Under the pieces are notes generated by a model. That model saw nothing but the letters and a program-made list of their open reading frames with translations, ran no database searches and had not been told where the DNA came from. 64,000 bases of DNA from Archegozetes longisetosus. Taxonomy: Eukaryota; Arthropoda; Arachnida; Sarcoptiformes; Trhypochthoniidae. Where the stretch lies: positions 7,719,129-7,783,128 of the forward strand of contig JAEMBT020000007.1 in assembly GCA_018873245.2 (NCBI GenBank). Reading direction: 5' to 3'. Shown piece after piece: positions 52,734-63,384 of the stretch; within the stretch, counting starts at the first letter, position 1, and every line of letters begins with the position of its first letter. The translations under genes and the position numbers were made by a program.

Positions 52734-55022
52734 TTATCTTCTATATCTGTATCGTTTAAAGTGGAACCAAAGTTGTAAAATATTATTTTGGAATTGACTC
52801 CTAAATCCACTCTTATAAGAATAATTCCACTCTCTATTGACTATTTTGAAACAAATGTCTTCATAGGGAGGACCAGAAGAAAAGCGAATGAATGCGAAGT
52901 CTTTATTATCAGGACATGGAGTAATCTTAAATGTAGGTGTTTTGCTTTTGTCGATCAAATCCGGATAAAATATATTGAATTTGTAGCCCTGAACCACTTT
53001 TGGGGGAGGATTATCCACATCGTAATGGGTTTGATTATATTTGTTCCACTCAAATCCTGTGTGAACTCTATTGAAATATCGCGGTTTTCGCGGTCTATAT
53101 TTGTCAGACCAGGAGTAATTTCTATCCAGTTTTAACGGCTCCTCAACGCTAAAGGCTGCCTCGTCGTCAGTCATTCCTTTTCGTGCTTCGCGTTCAAAAG
53201 CCACCTCTTCTGCAGTCATTAATACTTTTTTCTTGTCTTCATTAGCGTCTGCTTTTAACACTTTATTTCTTTGATATTCTAAAAGTTTCAAATCTTCTTC
53301 AGGTTCTATTATTAGAGTTCCTGCCTCTAAATCATTCATTGAGAGCAAAGCAGGCGAGTACTGCCCTAATTCGTAGTCATCAATACATTTCTCAACTGAG
53401 TCCATCGGCTGTTCACTATTTTCTTCATCAAGTCGTGATTCGGTAACTTCTTCAGCCATAGGATCAGTGGAAGTACTAGGTTTTTGTTCTTCATGAACAT
53501 GGGTCTTATCAACGATTGGAAATATAGGTTGATTTTGTGGCTGTTGAACACTCTGTTCTTTCTTCAGTTTATTCAATCGTTTAACGAGATTTTGTTCATG
53601 CATTTCTCTCAGTCGTGCTCTTGCTATGTGCGCTTTAAGTCTGGACAACAACGTCTCCCAATATCCAATATCTATTCCCTCCTCATTCGAATGGATTTTC
53701 TTTTCGATCTGGGTTTGCAAAGCTTGCAACTGAGTCGGAGTTTTGCCTTTGAAAACATGAATGACTTCGTTACTGACGGCAGGATTGATTCCTTCTCTCC
53801 TATCCATAGAGTTCTGAGTTTGAACTCGTTTAAGTTTGTAGAGCTCATCTTCAACTATAATTTGCAAATCTCTCCAATAACCTAAATTATTTTCGCTATC
53901 GAGTTCCATATAAACTTTGATATCCTCATGTAAGTCTTCGAGATCACTGATTCGTAATCCATTCAGACAGAGATAAGGTTCGACCAACTCGGATGGGATT
54001 TCTTCGTTTTTGTCAGAGTTTTCGTCTCCACCAATATCATCGCCAAAAGCATTGATATATCTGGCGAGCAAATCAATAGGTTTAGCCCTTCCTTCTTTGA
54101 TTCTCAATTTGGATCTAAGTTTAGCTTGCTTTAAGTGGAAATAGTCTTCTTGTTTTTCCCACTCTTTGAACTGTTCTGCCTCTTTCTCTCTTTGCATTCT
54201 CGCCAACTCATCCATTCTTTCTTCTCTCTCTCGTTCTCTCTCGAGTCTTCTTTGTTTGACTTTTTCCAACTCTTTCTTATTTAATTCCATTTTCAATCTA
54301 TTCATTCTATCGATCTCTTCCTCGTCCACATTCTTTAGGCCTAATTTCTCATACTTTTTAGTCCAAACAAAAGTCTTGTGAAGGTTTGCGTCACCAAAGG
54401 GATTGTCAGCATTGGTATATCCCATATATTCTTCGTCCCAACCCATCAATTTCTTCCTCTTCCTCTCCTTCGCCTCTTTCTTGGCGAGTCTCCTCAATCT
54501 CTTCTGTTCTGGTGTTTCCAAGGCTTTCATTAACTCTTTTTGTCTCCTCTTCTCTTCCTTTAACCTCTGTTTTTGTTCATTTAATCGTTGTAATTGTTCC
54601 ATTTGATTATTGGCTGCTTTGTCAGAAATCAATGTCTTCTTTTGTTTGGTCTCTTCATCTGAACTTTCATTAGAACTTTGACTCCGAGGAGAACTGCGAT
54701 CGCTCGAAGATGAAGTCGAAGAAGGCGATCGTCGTTTCGATCTTTTTGCTTCTATGCGAAGAGGAATGTCTTTTCGATAAAGACGAAGATCGCGATCGCT
54801 CTCTTGATCTCCTTTTTTACTCTTATGTGAAGATGAAGAATGTCTTTTAGGTGAATCGTCTCTTTCATAATCTCTTTTCTTATGATAAAAATCGTCGTCT
54901 TTTCTGCTTCTCTCGTGTCTTCGTTTGTGTTCATCACTCAAATCATTCTTTCGTTGATCACTTTTACGATCATATTTTAATTGATTTCTATCAAAATATT
55001 CTTTATTACGATAACTGGTCAT
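52734..55022 (-). CDS. Cactin
   Basis: Intronless, 762 residues, close to the usual length. Cactin is a conserved nuclear protein that joins the spliceosomal C complex and, in flies and mammals, modulates Rel/NF-kB signalling through Cactus/I-kappa-B-like proteins. Layout: an Arg/Ser/Asp/Lys-rich N-terminus (about 1-120), a long charged coiled coil (about 140-310) with GWDEEYMGYTNADNPFGD and VWTKKYEKLG, the mid domain (about 310-500) with KPIDLLARYINAFGDD, an acidic linker, and the diagnostic C-terminal domain: KYRPRKPRYFNRVHTGFEWN, YNQTHYDVDNPPPKVVQGYK, FNIFYPDLIDKSKTPTFKI, then SSGPPYEDICFKIVNREWNY and the invariant end LWFHFKRYRYRR. ATG at 55020-55022. Antisense open frames over it are codon-bias shadows. 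Confidence 0.97.
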   Translation of the reverse strand: MTSYRNKEYFDRNQLKYDRKSDQRKNDLSDEHKRRHERSRKDDDFYHKKRDYERDDSPKRHSSSSHKSKKGDQESDRDLRLYRKDIPLRIEAKRSKRRSPSSTSSSSDRSSPRSQSSNESSDEETKQKKTLISDKAANNQMEQLQRLNEQKQRLKEEKRRQKELMKALETPEQKRLRRLAKKEAKERKRKKLMGWDEEYMGYTNADNPFGDANLHKTFVWTKKYEKLGLKNVDEEEIDRMNRLKMELNKKELEKVKQRRLEREREREERMDELARMQREKEAEQFKEWEKQEDYFHLKQAKLRSKLRIKEGRAKPIDLLARYINAFGDDIGGDENSDKNEEIPSELVEPYLCLNGLRISDLEDLHEDIKVYMELDSENNLGYWRDLQIIVEDELYKLKRVQTQNSMDRREGINPAVSNEVIHVFKGKTPTQLQALQTQIEKKIHSNEEGIDIGYWETLLSRLKAHIARARLREMHEQNLVKRLNKLKKEQSVQQPQNQPIFPIVDKTHVHEEQKPSTSTDPMAEEVTESRLDEENSEQPMDSVEKCIDDYELGQYSPALLSMNDLEAGTLIIEPEEDLKLLEYQRNKVLKADANEDKKKVLMTAEEVAFEREARKGMTDDEAAFSVEEPLKLDRNYSWSDKYRPRKPRYFNRVHTGFEWNKYNQTHYDVDNPPPKVVQGYKFNIFYPDLIDKSKTPTFKITPCPDNKDFAFIRFSSGPPYEDICFKIVNREWNYSYKSGFRSQFQNNILQLWFHFKRYRYRR

Positions 55023-55675
55023 TGTTTACAATTAAATCTAATTAATTGCAAGTTTCAAAAACTAAAAATAAACGATTGAAAAACATAAACCAATATTTTG
55101 ATTACTTCAGTCAATAACTCTCTTATTTTCCGTTTGAGCACTATTTTCTTAAACTAGTTTATAGTCATTGAAATGTCCAACACTGAACACAAATAAAACT
55201 CCCTGACTTTCACATGTAGTTAAGTGCTTTCTGAAAATCAATAACAACTAACCTGTGTTTTACTATTGTATTTTTTATGCTGTTTTTGAAAACTGCTTAA
55301 GTACATATGGAAGTTAAAGACATTTGACTGCGCAGGATTAAATACATTCCTATTTATTTTCGTAAGAGCTCACTGAAAACGCACTCTCTTCGTATTGATA
55401 TATTACTGTCGTAACAGCTAGCAATAAATAAGAGCCATCTATGGCAAAAATCATTACAACTCCCTAACTTCTGAATAAGATACATTTTATTCACAATATA
55501 AGTACAACAAAATTAACAATAATTATGGTCTAGTCGATTAACATGATTATTACAATGCAGTAACATTTCAGAAGGCATTGATAATGTGAATAAGTATTTA
55601 AAAAAAAGTATTTTGAAAACTTGAAGATTAAATTTGACCTATAATGACTGCCTTAACCATATAGGGGACTAAGGG

Positions 55676-55811
55676 AGCTATAGTGATTTTTTGATCGTCT
55701 TCTAGAGCCTATTTTCTTGAAACTACGCCAAAACCCAACTATAACTTATAATTGGGTTAGGTGTAGTTTCAAGAAAATAAACTCTAGAGGACGATAAAAA
55801 ATTGTTAGCTA
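55676..55811. mobile_element. Foldback element with 65-bp arms
   Basis: Left arm agctatagtgattttttgatcg... and right arm ...cgataaaaaattgttagct are inverted copies, including tctagag and attttcttgaaacta/tagtttcaagaaaat. The whole is a 136-bp near-palindrome with almost no loop. It is absent from the paralogous segment at 63 kb. No coding capacity. Confidence 0.8.
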
Positions 55812-56101
55812 TATTTTACTGCAGGAATATGTTAGTACTAGTGGTCACACCATTTATAAGTGATTTGACTTACTAAAATGCAACATTTCAAAGTTTCATT
55901 ACTTGAAGACAAGTAATTGCAAATCATTCTAATAAATTTCTATTGAATAATTCATATCCTGTAAGAATAGAATAAATATAATGAAACCTTAAGCAACATT
56001 TATCAGAAACAATATTTAATAAAGCTTTAAATCCAATTTCAATAGCAAGATCAGAGCAACAGTTTAGATTTAAATAATTAATTCACGATCACTGTAATAA
56101 G

Positions 56102-56851
56102 TAATGATAAGCACAAGCTTGAAAACGCCGAGCCTGAGCCTGGCGAGCCTAGGCTAGAAATATTCAGATCTCAAGCTTGAGTCTATTCCAAAAACGACGA
56201 TCCGGAGCCTAAGCTTAAACGTTGAGCTCCGAGCCTTAGCCTGAGCCTAGAGCCTAAATTGAAATATTGATATAATTTTCATAAAAAAATCTGTAATAGC
56301 ATCTATTAATAATGATTAAAAGTCAAAATAACAGTGTGATGCACAAAGAGTTAAAACCAAAAATGAATATTTGAAAATGCATTTTAATCTAAGTAATTAT
56401 TGATAGAGTGTAACACATGACGTTTCGAATTGTGTTGTCTGCCAATCGATTTCTCCTCTTAGTTATTATTATTCCTGCTTTTGAGAATATCTGTTCACTC
56501 GGAATAATCGTAGCCGTTTTGCATAGAATCACAAAAGTAAATTTTGAAAGTCAAGGATATGAAGAATGATGTCTTTTCCACCAATCAATCGGTTCTATTT
56601 CAGACCCTTCTTCCGGATTTCGAAAATATTTATTAATTTCTTCATTAGTGTTAACTTAAGGTTTCTTATATATAGTATCAAATAATGATGAGATAGTGAC
56701 TTGAGCTCTATTATTAGATTTAGTTTTAGAGTATTGATATGTTCATCAAATATTTCCCTGAGCAACTTTTCAATACTTTTCAGGATCGCTAGCCTGAGTC
56801 TGTAGGCTCGAAAAGTTTCTCTAGCCGTTTCACTACCTATGCTCTTCATTA
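56102..56851 (-). mobile_element. hAT transposon remnant, 750 bp
   Basis: Flanked by an 8-bp direct repeat gtaataag (56094-56101 and 56852-56859), the hAT target-site signature. The ends are imperfect inverted repeats beginning taatga, which fit the hAT YARNG rule, and subterminal agcct repeats occur near both ends. On the minus strand at about 56415-56525 a frame reads PSEQIFSKAG then ITKRRNRLADNTIR, the C-terminal dimerisation region of hAT transposases. The rest of the transposase is deleted. The paralogous copy has a single ataataag at 63370-63377 and no insert, an empty site. Confidence 0.85.
56410..56525 (-). pseudogene. hAT transposase C-terminal fragment
   Basis: About 38 codons resembling the hAT dimerisation block: TATIIPSEQIFSKAG, ITKRRNRLADNTIRNVMC. 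No upstream catalytic domain remains in the 750-bp element, so this is a relic. Confidence 0.8.
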
Positions 56852-56866
56852 GTAATAAGAGATGTA

Positions 56867-59060
56867 TTAATCGGGTTTAGAATAAGACTGAATTGATAAA
56901 CAGTAACAAATTTTCTTCAGAACTCTTTCGTGAACACAATCAGATTGATTTGCATAGCGGTTAAGTCGAGTCACGTCATTCCGAACAGACCACTGCGGAG
57001 ACCAAGCAGTTCGAAATAGTTGTCCTCTCAAAATAGCATCGCTCGGATTTACTTTTATTGTAATTTCTATCTTCTGCTCAAATCCTTTTCTTTTGGCAGT
57101 CGATTCACTCGGAAGTATTATCTTTTAATTATAACATTAAATATTAATTTAAATAACATTTTCATTCATTTTCAAACAGTTTGTTACTATAAATAACACT
57201 TTGATAAATATAAATACCTCAGCATTTTGTATAGATTTTAGTGTTAAACGATGGCACAAAGAAGTTGGAAGTAATTCATTTAAGTATTTGATCAGTTCAT
57301 CAGAAGCTTCGACTGCCAGCACGTGGTTTGTTGAAACTTTTTTTCTCTCATCACAAACACAATAATTGTCAGGAATGAGGGCTTCTTTACAACTTCTTTT
57401 GATGGAATTAGTTCTCGCCATGGAGAAAAAACATGACTATTATTACGACTTTTATTATTTGTGAGCGGTGAAAAATCTCCTGAAATTATTTTTCAGATTA
57501 AAACTTTTACAAATAATTCAGGTTAACAACTACTCAAACGATAGAAAGATTTAATGAGATAATACCTTCAACTATATCTAATAATAATTGGTGCAGATCT
57601 AACCAAGTTATCAGTTTTTCACTATTCTCTTGTAAGAAATACTGTAAGTGAGGATATTTGTTATCTAAAAGTTTTGGTAAATGAATAGCGAACAAAGGCA
57701 TTCGCTCTTCTATGCGTCCGATCACAGTCTCTAATATTGGTCCATATCTGTTTCCATGATCACCCATCAGAATAAAAATAGTATTGTTTAAGGATTTACT
57801 AATTGATTGAATGAACTGCAAGATATGAAAGTCAACTAATTGTGCTTTGTTGAAATCGTCGTGAGTGACTTCTATATAAAACGAAAACCCAAAATAAGGC
57901 TGAGAACTCTTTCGGTTGAACTCTATGAACGATCGTATTTGATCGAACATGACTTCAATTTTTGGAATTGTTTTGTCGAAACAATAATCTGAAGTGTCAT
58001 AGTTTCGATACATATGTAGCCAAAAGGGTCGTGGGTAGAAAAGAGTTGGGCTTTTTTTGACAAAACCTTGAGATTCATAGTTAAATAAAGTGAAATCAGG
58101 ATGGTCTTCAATCAGAGCAGTTGCGTAACCTTTTGACTGGAACTTTTTCCAAATGAATGGCCAGTCATCGTATGGTATACCTCTTTTATTTTGATATTCA
58201 CTAACTCTTTTACCTTTAAATTACAGAATTAAGAATTTATCAAATTACTTTGCCAATCAATTAATAATTGGATTAAGAGCCTGTCAGTCATATCAATTAT
58301 GATTTAATTAATGAGACTTACCAGTGAGAAAAGGCACCATATTCGGGAAGGAATTGTCGGCTAATTTAGTTAATCCTTTTAAATATGTAATACGTCCTAA
58401 TCTTTCTAATGAGTGTTGAGTTTTCGGCATAAATCTTAAATAATTGAGGCGAGAAAGAGATTCAACTACCAGAATAAGTACTGACGGATCAGTCTGTTTA
58501 CTATCTATCGAAATACGATTTTGATTCTTCGAATCCTTTGATTTGGTCATCATCTTTGGAATTACGTAATGAAAGTTTTTATATATTTGCTTCTGATCTG
58601 AGAAACACGAAACGTTAGCGAAAAAAGTTTCATTTAATTGAACCCCATTAATCGGATCCAATAATCTCGGTTCTTTATAAACAATAACATTGTCGGAAGA
58701 GTTGCTCTTTTCGAACAATTGATAATAGCATTTAAGTTGAAGTTTGTTGGGTATGAGTTTTAAGTGGCCGAAGCCATTAATGTACTGAATATAAGTTAAA
58801 TTATTGAGTAATTTGTTGCTTAGCTGGCATTTAATATATGATGGCATATAATACATAAATTTTCTAACAGTATCATCAAACGGATTTATATGAATCGGAA
58901 GTTGACATCCCTTTCGATTATAAAGGGAGGCACTGGATAAGACATAGTTTTCATGGAAGAATTTATGTTCTATACGATCATTGAAGAGACCATAGAAGTA
59001 AATGAGAAAAATGGAACATAAGAAAATTAGAGTAAAGTACTTCCTTTGCAGACGAACCAT
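56867..59060 (-). CDS. DUF229 (alkaline-phosphatase-fold) membrane protein, copy 1, frameshifted in exon 3
   Basis: Exons, low to high: 56867-57121, 57218-57479, 57566-58213 and 58322-59060; splice phases match except that exon 3 is one base short. An intact version would have 634 residues. The N-terminus (LIFLCSIFLIYFYGLF, about 11-26) is a signal anchor. The luminal/extracellular domain carries the DUF229 markers: SVLILVVESLSRLNYLRFMP, a nucleophile/metal region like sulfatases; KGYATALIEDHPD; the SFYIEVTHDDFN block; ILMGDHGNRYG with the second metal site; and IEERMPLFAIHLPK. Exons 3-4 encode SPWRELIPSK..., IPDNYCVCDERKK and LNRYANQSDCV, the cysteine-rich C-terminus. In exon 3 the run at 57397-57400 has four T (minus-strand AAAA) where the paralogue at 63915-63919 has five; the shift brings a stop soon after. 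DUF229 proteins have no firmly known substrate. It is either an assembly error or a young C-terminal truncation. Confidence 0.85.
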
Positions 59061-60992
59061 ACTTATGGCTATCTATTAATTTGAGATTATGTAATATAAA
59101 TTGAAATATGTAACAAAATTATAAATTAAATTGAACTATGACATAAAATGTAACTCTTTGAAATTTGGTCCCTCTTGGTTGAGGTGGTACTATCAGTCTG
59201 ATATATTTGTTCGGTTGATCACTCAAACCCTGATATTCATGTGCATTAGCTTTTTATAGCAACATAAGCTTTTCATCTATTTAACTTTCACATTTTGACA
59301 TCTATCAGTTAATCATTAGTCTTGAACATAAATTTAAGTTCGTCATCACATCTGAAACACTTTTCCCTTTTAATGTGAATAGTAATAAATAAATTGGCAT
59401 AATTTGTATAACTTGATTCGAGTGCTGTGGCATAATCAGCAATAGAAAAATTGATTATTAAGACTTTTGTAAATACTAATATGTAATGCATGCTATTCGA
59501 TTATGTTTTTCAACGCATTTATAAGTATAATGAAGCTTAATTTTGAACACTTATCTTAGCGAATAGAGTTATGCTGCCAATAAAATAATTCCTAATTTCC
59601 AGGTTTAACAACCTGTTCAGCCTTATTCATAAATAACACTTGAGCTTTAGCGAAAGTTTGATTTGATTTTGATAACTTGAGGTGTAATTTCAAGTTGATA
59701 CTTATGTATTTTTCATAGAAAATGAACCCAAAGTTATGACTTTAGTTGGAGTCAGTTTTGTCAATATGAAAATTGTCACCTAAGCGATAAATTTTTCAAG
59801 TTACTGCTGAAGTTGTGTTTATGAATAAGATTGTTTATTCATTTTTATTCATCTCCTTATTCATTTAAATTTTTAAAGCATGATATAAGAATTTTCATTG
59901 AATGTCTTAAACATTTTCAGATATTTCAAAGGAAAAGAGCAATGTATTCACTAATGTTTAATAATAAATGATATTCATTCAATAAAGTTTTATTCGTACG
60001 GCTAGAGTTACCACCCATATTGGTCTCTCCTGGATTATTTCGACTTGGGGTGAATTTACCCGACTTGGAAAAGATCGTTGTCAGGACACTAATAAACATA
60101 CAGTCATGGAAAAATCTAAAATACAAACTAAATTTATTTGGTTCCATACTCTTTAGATCGATTTTGATTTCAGAAATATTATTTGTGAATAAACATGAAA
60201 GGAATAATTTAAAAAATATATCAAAATTGATCCTGATAAATTTTTTACAACAGATATTTTATAACTTGAAAACTACAAGGTATATTTTAAATTTTTCAGT
60301 TCTATTTAATAAGGCTTAGAAAATGGGTCGATATGTATTTTAGGAAATCTTTGAAAAATGACTCATTTGACCATTGTTTGTTTAACATTAATATAATCAA
60401 TACAATTGCTACTTAATCGCCGTTTGATTTCTACTTTATTTTTCCAGAAGCTCTTAATTTTATAATTTCCTAAACTTTGACTCTATTGTATTGAATACAT
60501 TAATATTAACAAACTATCATGATCAAATGAGTCATTTTCAAAAATTTTCTGAAACAGTAGTGAATAACAAAGTGATGCAAGAATATAAAGAAAATTTTTG
60601 TTAGTTCAAAACTGAATTCTATATTTAACAACTGAAAGATTATTTGAGCAGTTAAAGCAAATAAATATTTGTTAAAAGATAAATTACTAGGATTTAGGCA
60701 CAATAAAAAATAGGTTTCATAAATAACAAGCTCTACAGTTTCATACATACATACATACAGTTATGATACAAAACAAACGCACTCATCATTTATTAATAAT
60801 TAGTTAAGCAAAATATATTCAATTATCAATTTAAAAGCTTCTAAAAATGAAATTTAGACTAGAAACTATTATTTAGCTGATGAAACGCCTGTTATCCGTT
60901 GTTGTAATTGTTTCAATTGATTCTAAACCTCCTCTGGCGTATCAATAGAAACTTGGGTTGAATATAAGTTTTTGGGTTTTCTGAGTATAGTA
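59061..60992. other. Intergenic, DUF229 gene 5' flank to mariner element
   Basis: AT-rich; holds the promoter of the copy 1 DUF229 gene and a foldback element at 60341-60552. The plus-strand open frame at 60020-60319 has no recognisable motif. Confidence 0.5.
60341..60552. mobile_element. Foldback MITE with 66-bp arms
   Basis: Left arm (60343-60408) containing ttgaaaaatgactcatttga and right arm (60485-60550) containing tcaaatgagtcattttcaaa are inverted copies, extending inward through atcaatacaat/attgtattgaat. A 76-bp spacer separates them. No coding capacity. Confidence 0.75.
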
Positions 60993-62347
60993 TTAGATGA
61001 AATCAAAAGTAATGGGACTATTAGAACTCGTGGACTTTAAAAGATATTTATTATATTATAATATGATTATACAATATATTCTCCTCCCGTCTGGGTGACC
61101 ATGGCCTACCGCTATGGGAGGTGTCTTATTCCTGTAGCCTCATTGTTTAGATTTATTCAATAACTCTATCATAAGCAGCATGGAGTTCGTTCTCATCGGC
61201 AAATCTCATTCCTTCATTAGGCCTCTTTATTCTAGCAATACCATCATAATCACAGGGGATTAAATCTGTACTATAGGGAGGGTGTTTCAACTCCTCCCAC
61301 CGATGTCGTTTAAAGAATCTTTGAACTTCTTCATGTTTATGTGGCCTAGCATTGTCATGCAGGATGAGTGGTCTCTTAATACGGTGTTCTCTTGTAGCCG
61401 GGTGCAATACTTTAGACAAAAAAACTAAGATAAACTTCAAAATTGACATTTACATTTTGTGGTAAAATTCTGTAACCAATAATCCGATTTTGATGAAACG
61501 CTAGAATCATCATTACCTTCCAGTTGCTCACCGTTGCTCTGACTTTGGTCAGCCTTCGACAAAGAACAAAGCCGCTGGCACAATTTAAAAATTTCGAAAA
61601 TTTCAACTTAAAAAACATACGGTTTTTGACTAGGTAGAAATCATTGATTTGAGCTTTTAGCGTCCTTTGGGTCATAGCTTTTTAGCCAAGTTTCATCAAT
61701 TGCTATAACTCTTTCCAACATGTCTGGGTTACTATGATATCTTTCAAGATGCTCTGAAGAAATAGTCAAGCGCAACTGCTTTTGTTCTGGTTTCAATTCG
61801 TATCGTACACACCTCGAGGCAACTTTCTTCACCCCTACCTACTTCAAAAGCCTTTTGGTACTTGCAGTACTAATACCTTAATGTCTGGGCCAAATCTTTG
61901 GTCCTCCAGCGTTCGCCCTCATTTAAGAGCTCCCTAAGTCTCTTCGTGTGTTATATCAGTCGCAGTGCGAGGTCTTCCTGAGCGTGCGTCTTCCTCGCTG
62001 CTCAGGCGGCTTCCATCCTTAAATTCATTGTATAGTCTATATACGTGTGTTTTGCTTAATGCTCGGTTGCGAGCTATTCTATCTAGCATTTCATGAACTT
62101 CAACTGCAGGAGTACCCAATAACACATTGCACTTAATAAATGCGCGCTGTTCTTGGTTTGTAACACTTTCTCGAAGTTGGCCCACTTTTGAACCATATAG
62201 AGAAATCGCACTTAAAAGCACGAGAAAAGCAAGCAACCACATCGTACACTTTCTTTTACTCTAATGCGCAATATTATAGTATAAACATGTTTACAACTGT
62301 CATCAAGAACGAGATAAGATAGTCCCATTACTTTTGATCCCATCTAA
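60993..62347 (-). mobile_element. mariner-family DNA transposon, 1355 bp
   Basis: Terminal inverted repeats of 29 bp, ttagatg(aa/gg)atcaaaagtaa..., occupy 60993-61021 and 62319-62347 and differ at only two positions. TA flanks both sides (60991-60992 and 62348-62349), the Tc1/mariner target duplication. The size is typical of a full-length mariner. The well-kept ends contrast with the frameshifted transposase. It sits between the two DUF229 units. Confidence 0.93.
61153..62242 (-). pseudogene. mariner transposase, inactivated
   Basis: Minus strand from the ATG at 62240-62242. The N-terminal helix-turn-helix part reads LSKTHVYRLYNEFKDG and ARSGRPRTATD; the catalytic part has IAIDETWLKSYDP (first D), ILHDNARPH (second D) and PPYSTDLIPCDYD (third D). 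Exactly 34 residues separate the second and third aspartates, giving DD34D, the mariner class. The frame is broken at least near 61940 (after ITHEE), by a stop near 61875, and again between the 61641-61832 and 61153-61449 parts, so no functional enzyme can be made. Confidence 0.92.
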
Positions 62348-63384
62348 TAAAATAACTCTATTTTCAATTTTCCGGATCTCAAGAATCATAAATATATAAT
62401 TGTTTTCAAATGTTAGTTTCCGCAACTTGAGATTTTTGATCTCAAGATTCAAAATTTCTGGTTAAAAATTACTTTGAAGGGTGAAAGGAATTGTTTAAAT
62501 CTGTGGGGGTCCCAGCCCCCCAAGTGTTATACATCATTGAATTCAGTTTATCGAGCTGAACGTTTTGATACCTCACGTGACCACCTTCGACCCTAACGTG
62601 ACCACTTCTGGCCAACTCCCGATGAGAGTAGTCGGATCCGACGAGTATTATATTGCAACATAAGGAATGTCTTTACGCAGATTATAGGCTCAGACAACTT
62701 TATTATTCAAAGTCAATTAAGGTTAGATAAGATAAAACTGACCGTTTTCTGAAGAATTTTTGCATTTTAAGTTTTTTATTGTTGTCCTGTTTGAGCGCTA
62801 TTTTCTTAAACTAGTTTACAGTCATTGAAATTCCTAACACTCAATACAATAAAACTCTCTGACTTTCATATGTAGTTAAGTGATTTTTGAAAATCAATAA
62901 CAACTAACCTATGTTTTTACTACTGTTTTTTGAAGACTAATTAAGCACATATGGAAGTTAGACATTTGACTGCACAGCATTTAATGCATTGCTATTTATT
63001 TTTGTAAGCGCTCACTGAAAACGCATTTTCTTCGTATTGATATGCACACTGTTCGTACGTTGACATTAGTGGTCATGCTTTTGACAAGAAATTTGACTGA
63101 CTAAAGTGCGCTAATATTTCAAAGTTCCAATACATGAAGACAAGTATTACAGCTGACTTCAAATAAAACTTAAACAACAAAAGTTTAGAGTATTTAAAGT
63201 TTGGCTTTTATTGAATAATCGATATTCTGCAAGAATAGAATAAATATAATGAAACCTTAAGAAACCTTAAGCAACAATTATTAGAAACACAATATTTAAT
63301 AAAGCTTTAAATCCAATTCGAGCCATAAGATCATCGCAACGGTTTAGATTGCAATAATTCACGATAATTATAATAAGAGATGTA
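62348..63384. other. Intergenic, right of mariner; includes start of segmental duplication
   Basis: Holds a G/C hairpin at 62504-62522, a repeated acgtgaccac (62575 and 62596), the palindrome gtcggatccgac near 62632, and from about 62785 the diverged copy of 55125-56100. Confidence 0.6.

Larger units (their letters stand above)
55023..56866. other. Intergenic between CACTN and DUF229 gene; paralogous to 62.8-63.4 kb
   Basis: From about 55125 the sequence is a diverged copy (roughly 85-90% by eye) of 62785-63384, interrupted by two insertions: about 430 bp at 55400-55830 that includes a foldback element, and a 750-bp hAT remnant at 56102-56851. It also contains the CACTN promoter. Confidence 0.7.
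55125..57481. repeat. Segmental duplication, unit 1
   Basis: Corresponds to 62785-64000. The common landmarks are gagc(a/g)ctattttcttaaactag at the left, then gaatagaataaatataatgaaacc, and at the right the last two exons of the DUF229 gene. The second copy continues beyond the window, so the true length is unknown. Confidence 0.85.

Noticed and set aside
52788-54937. Several open frames antisense or out of frame over CACTN
   Set aside because: Shadows of the long CACTN frame; no family signature.
56595-56849. 84-codon minus-strand open frame beside the DUF229 3' end
   Set aside because: It lies inside the hAT remnant end and has no resemblance to a transposase or other family.
60020-60319. 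99-codon plus-strand open frame
   Set aside because: Hydrophobic, AT-driven composition, no motif. A tacagtcatgg word inside recalls some Tc1 ends, but no inverse partner was found.
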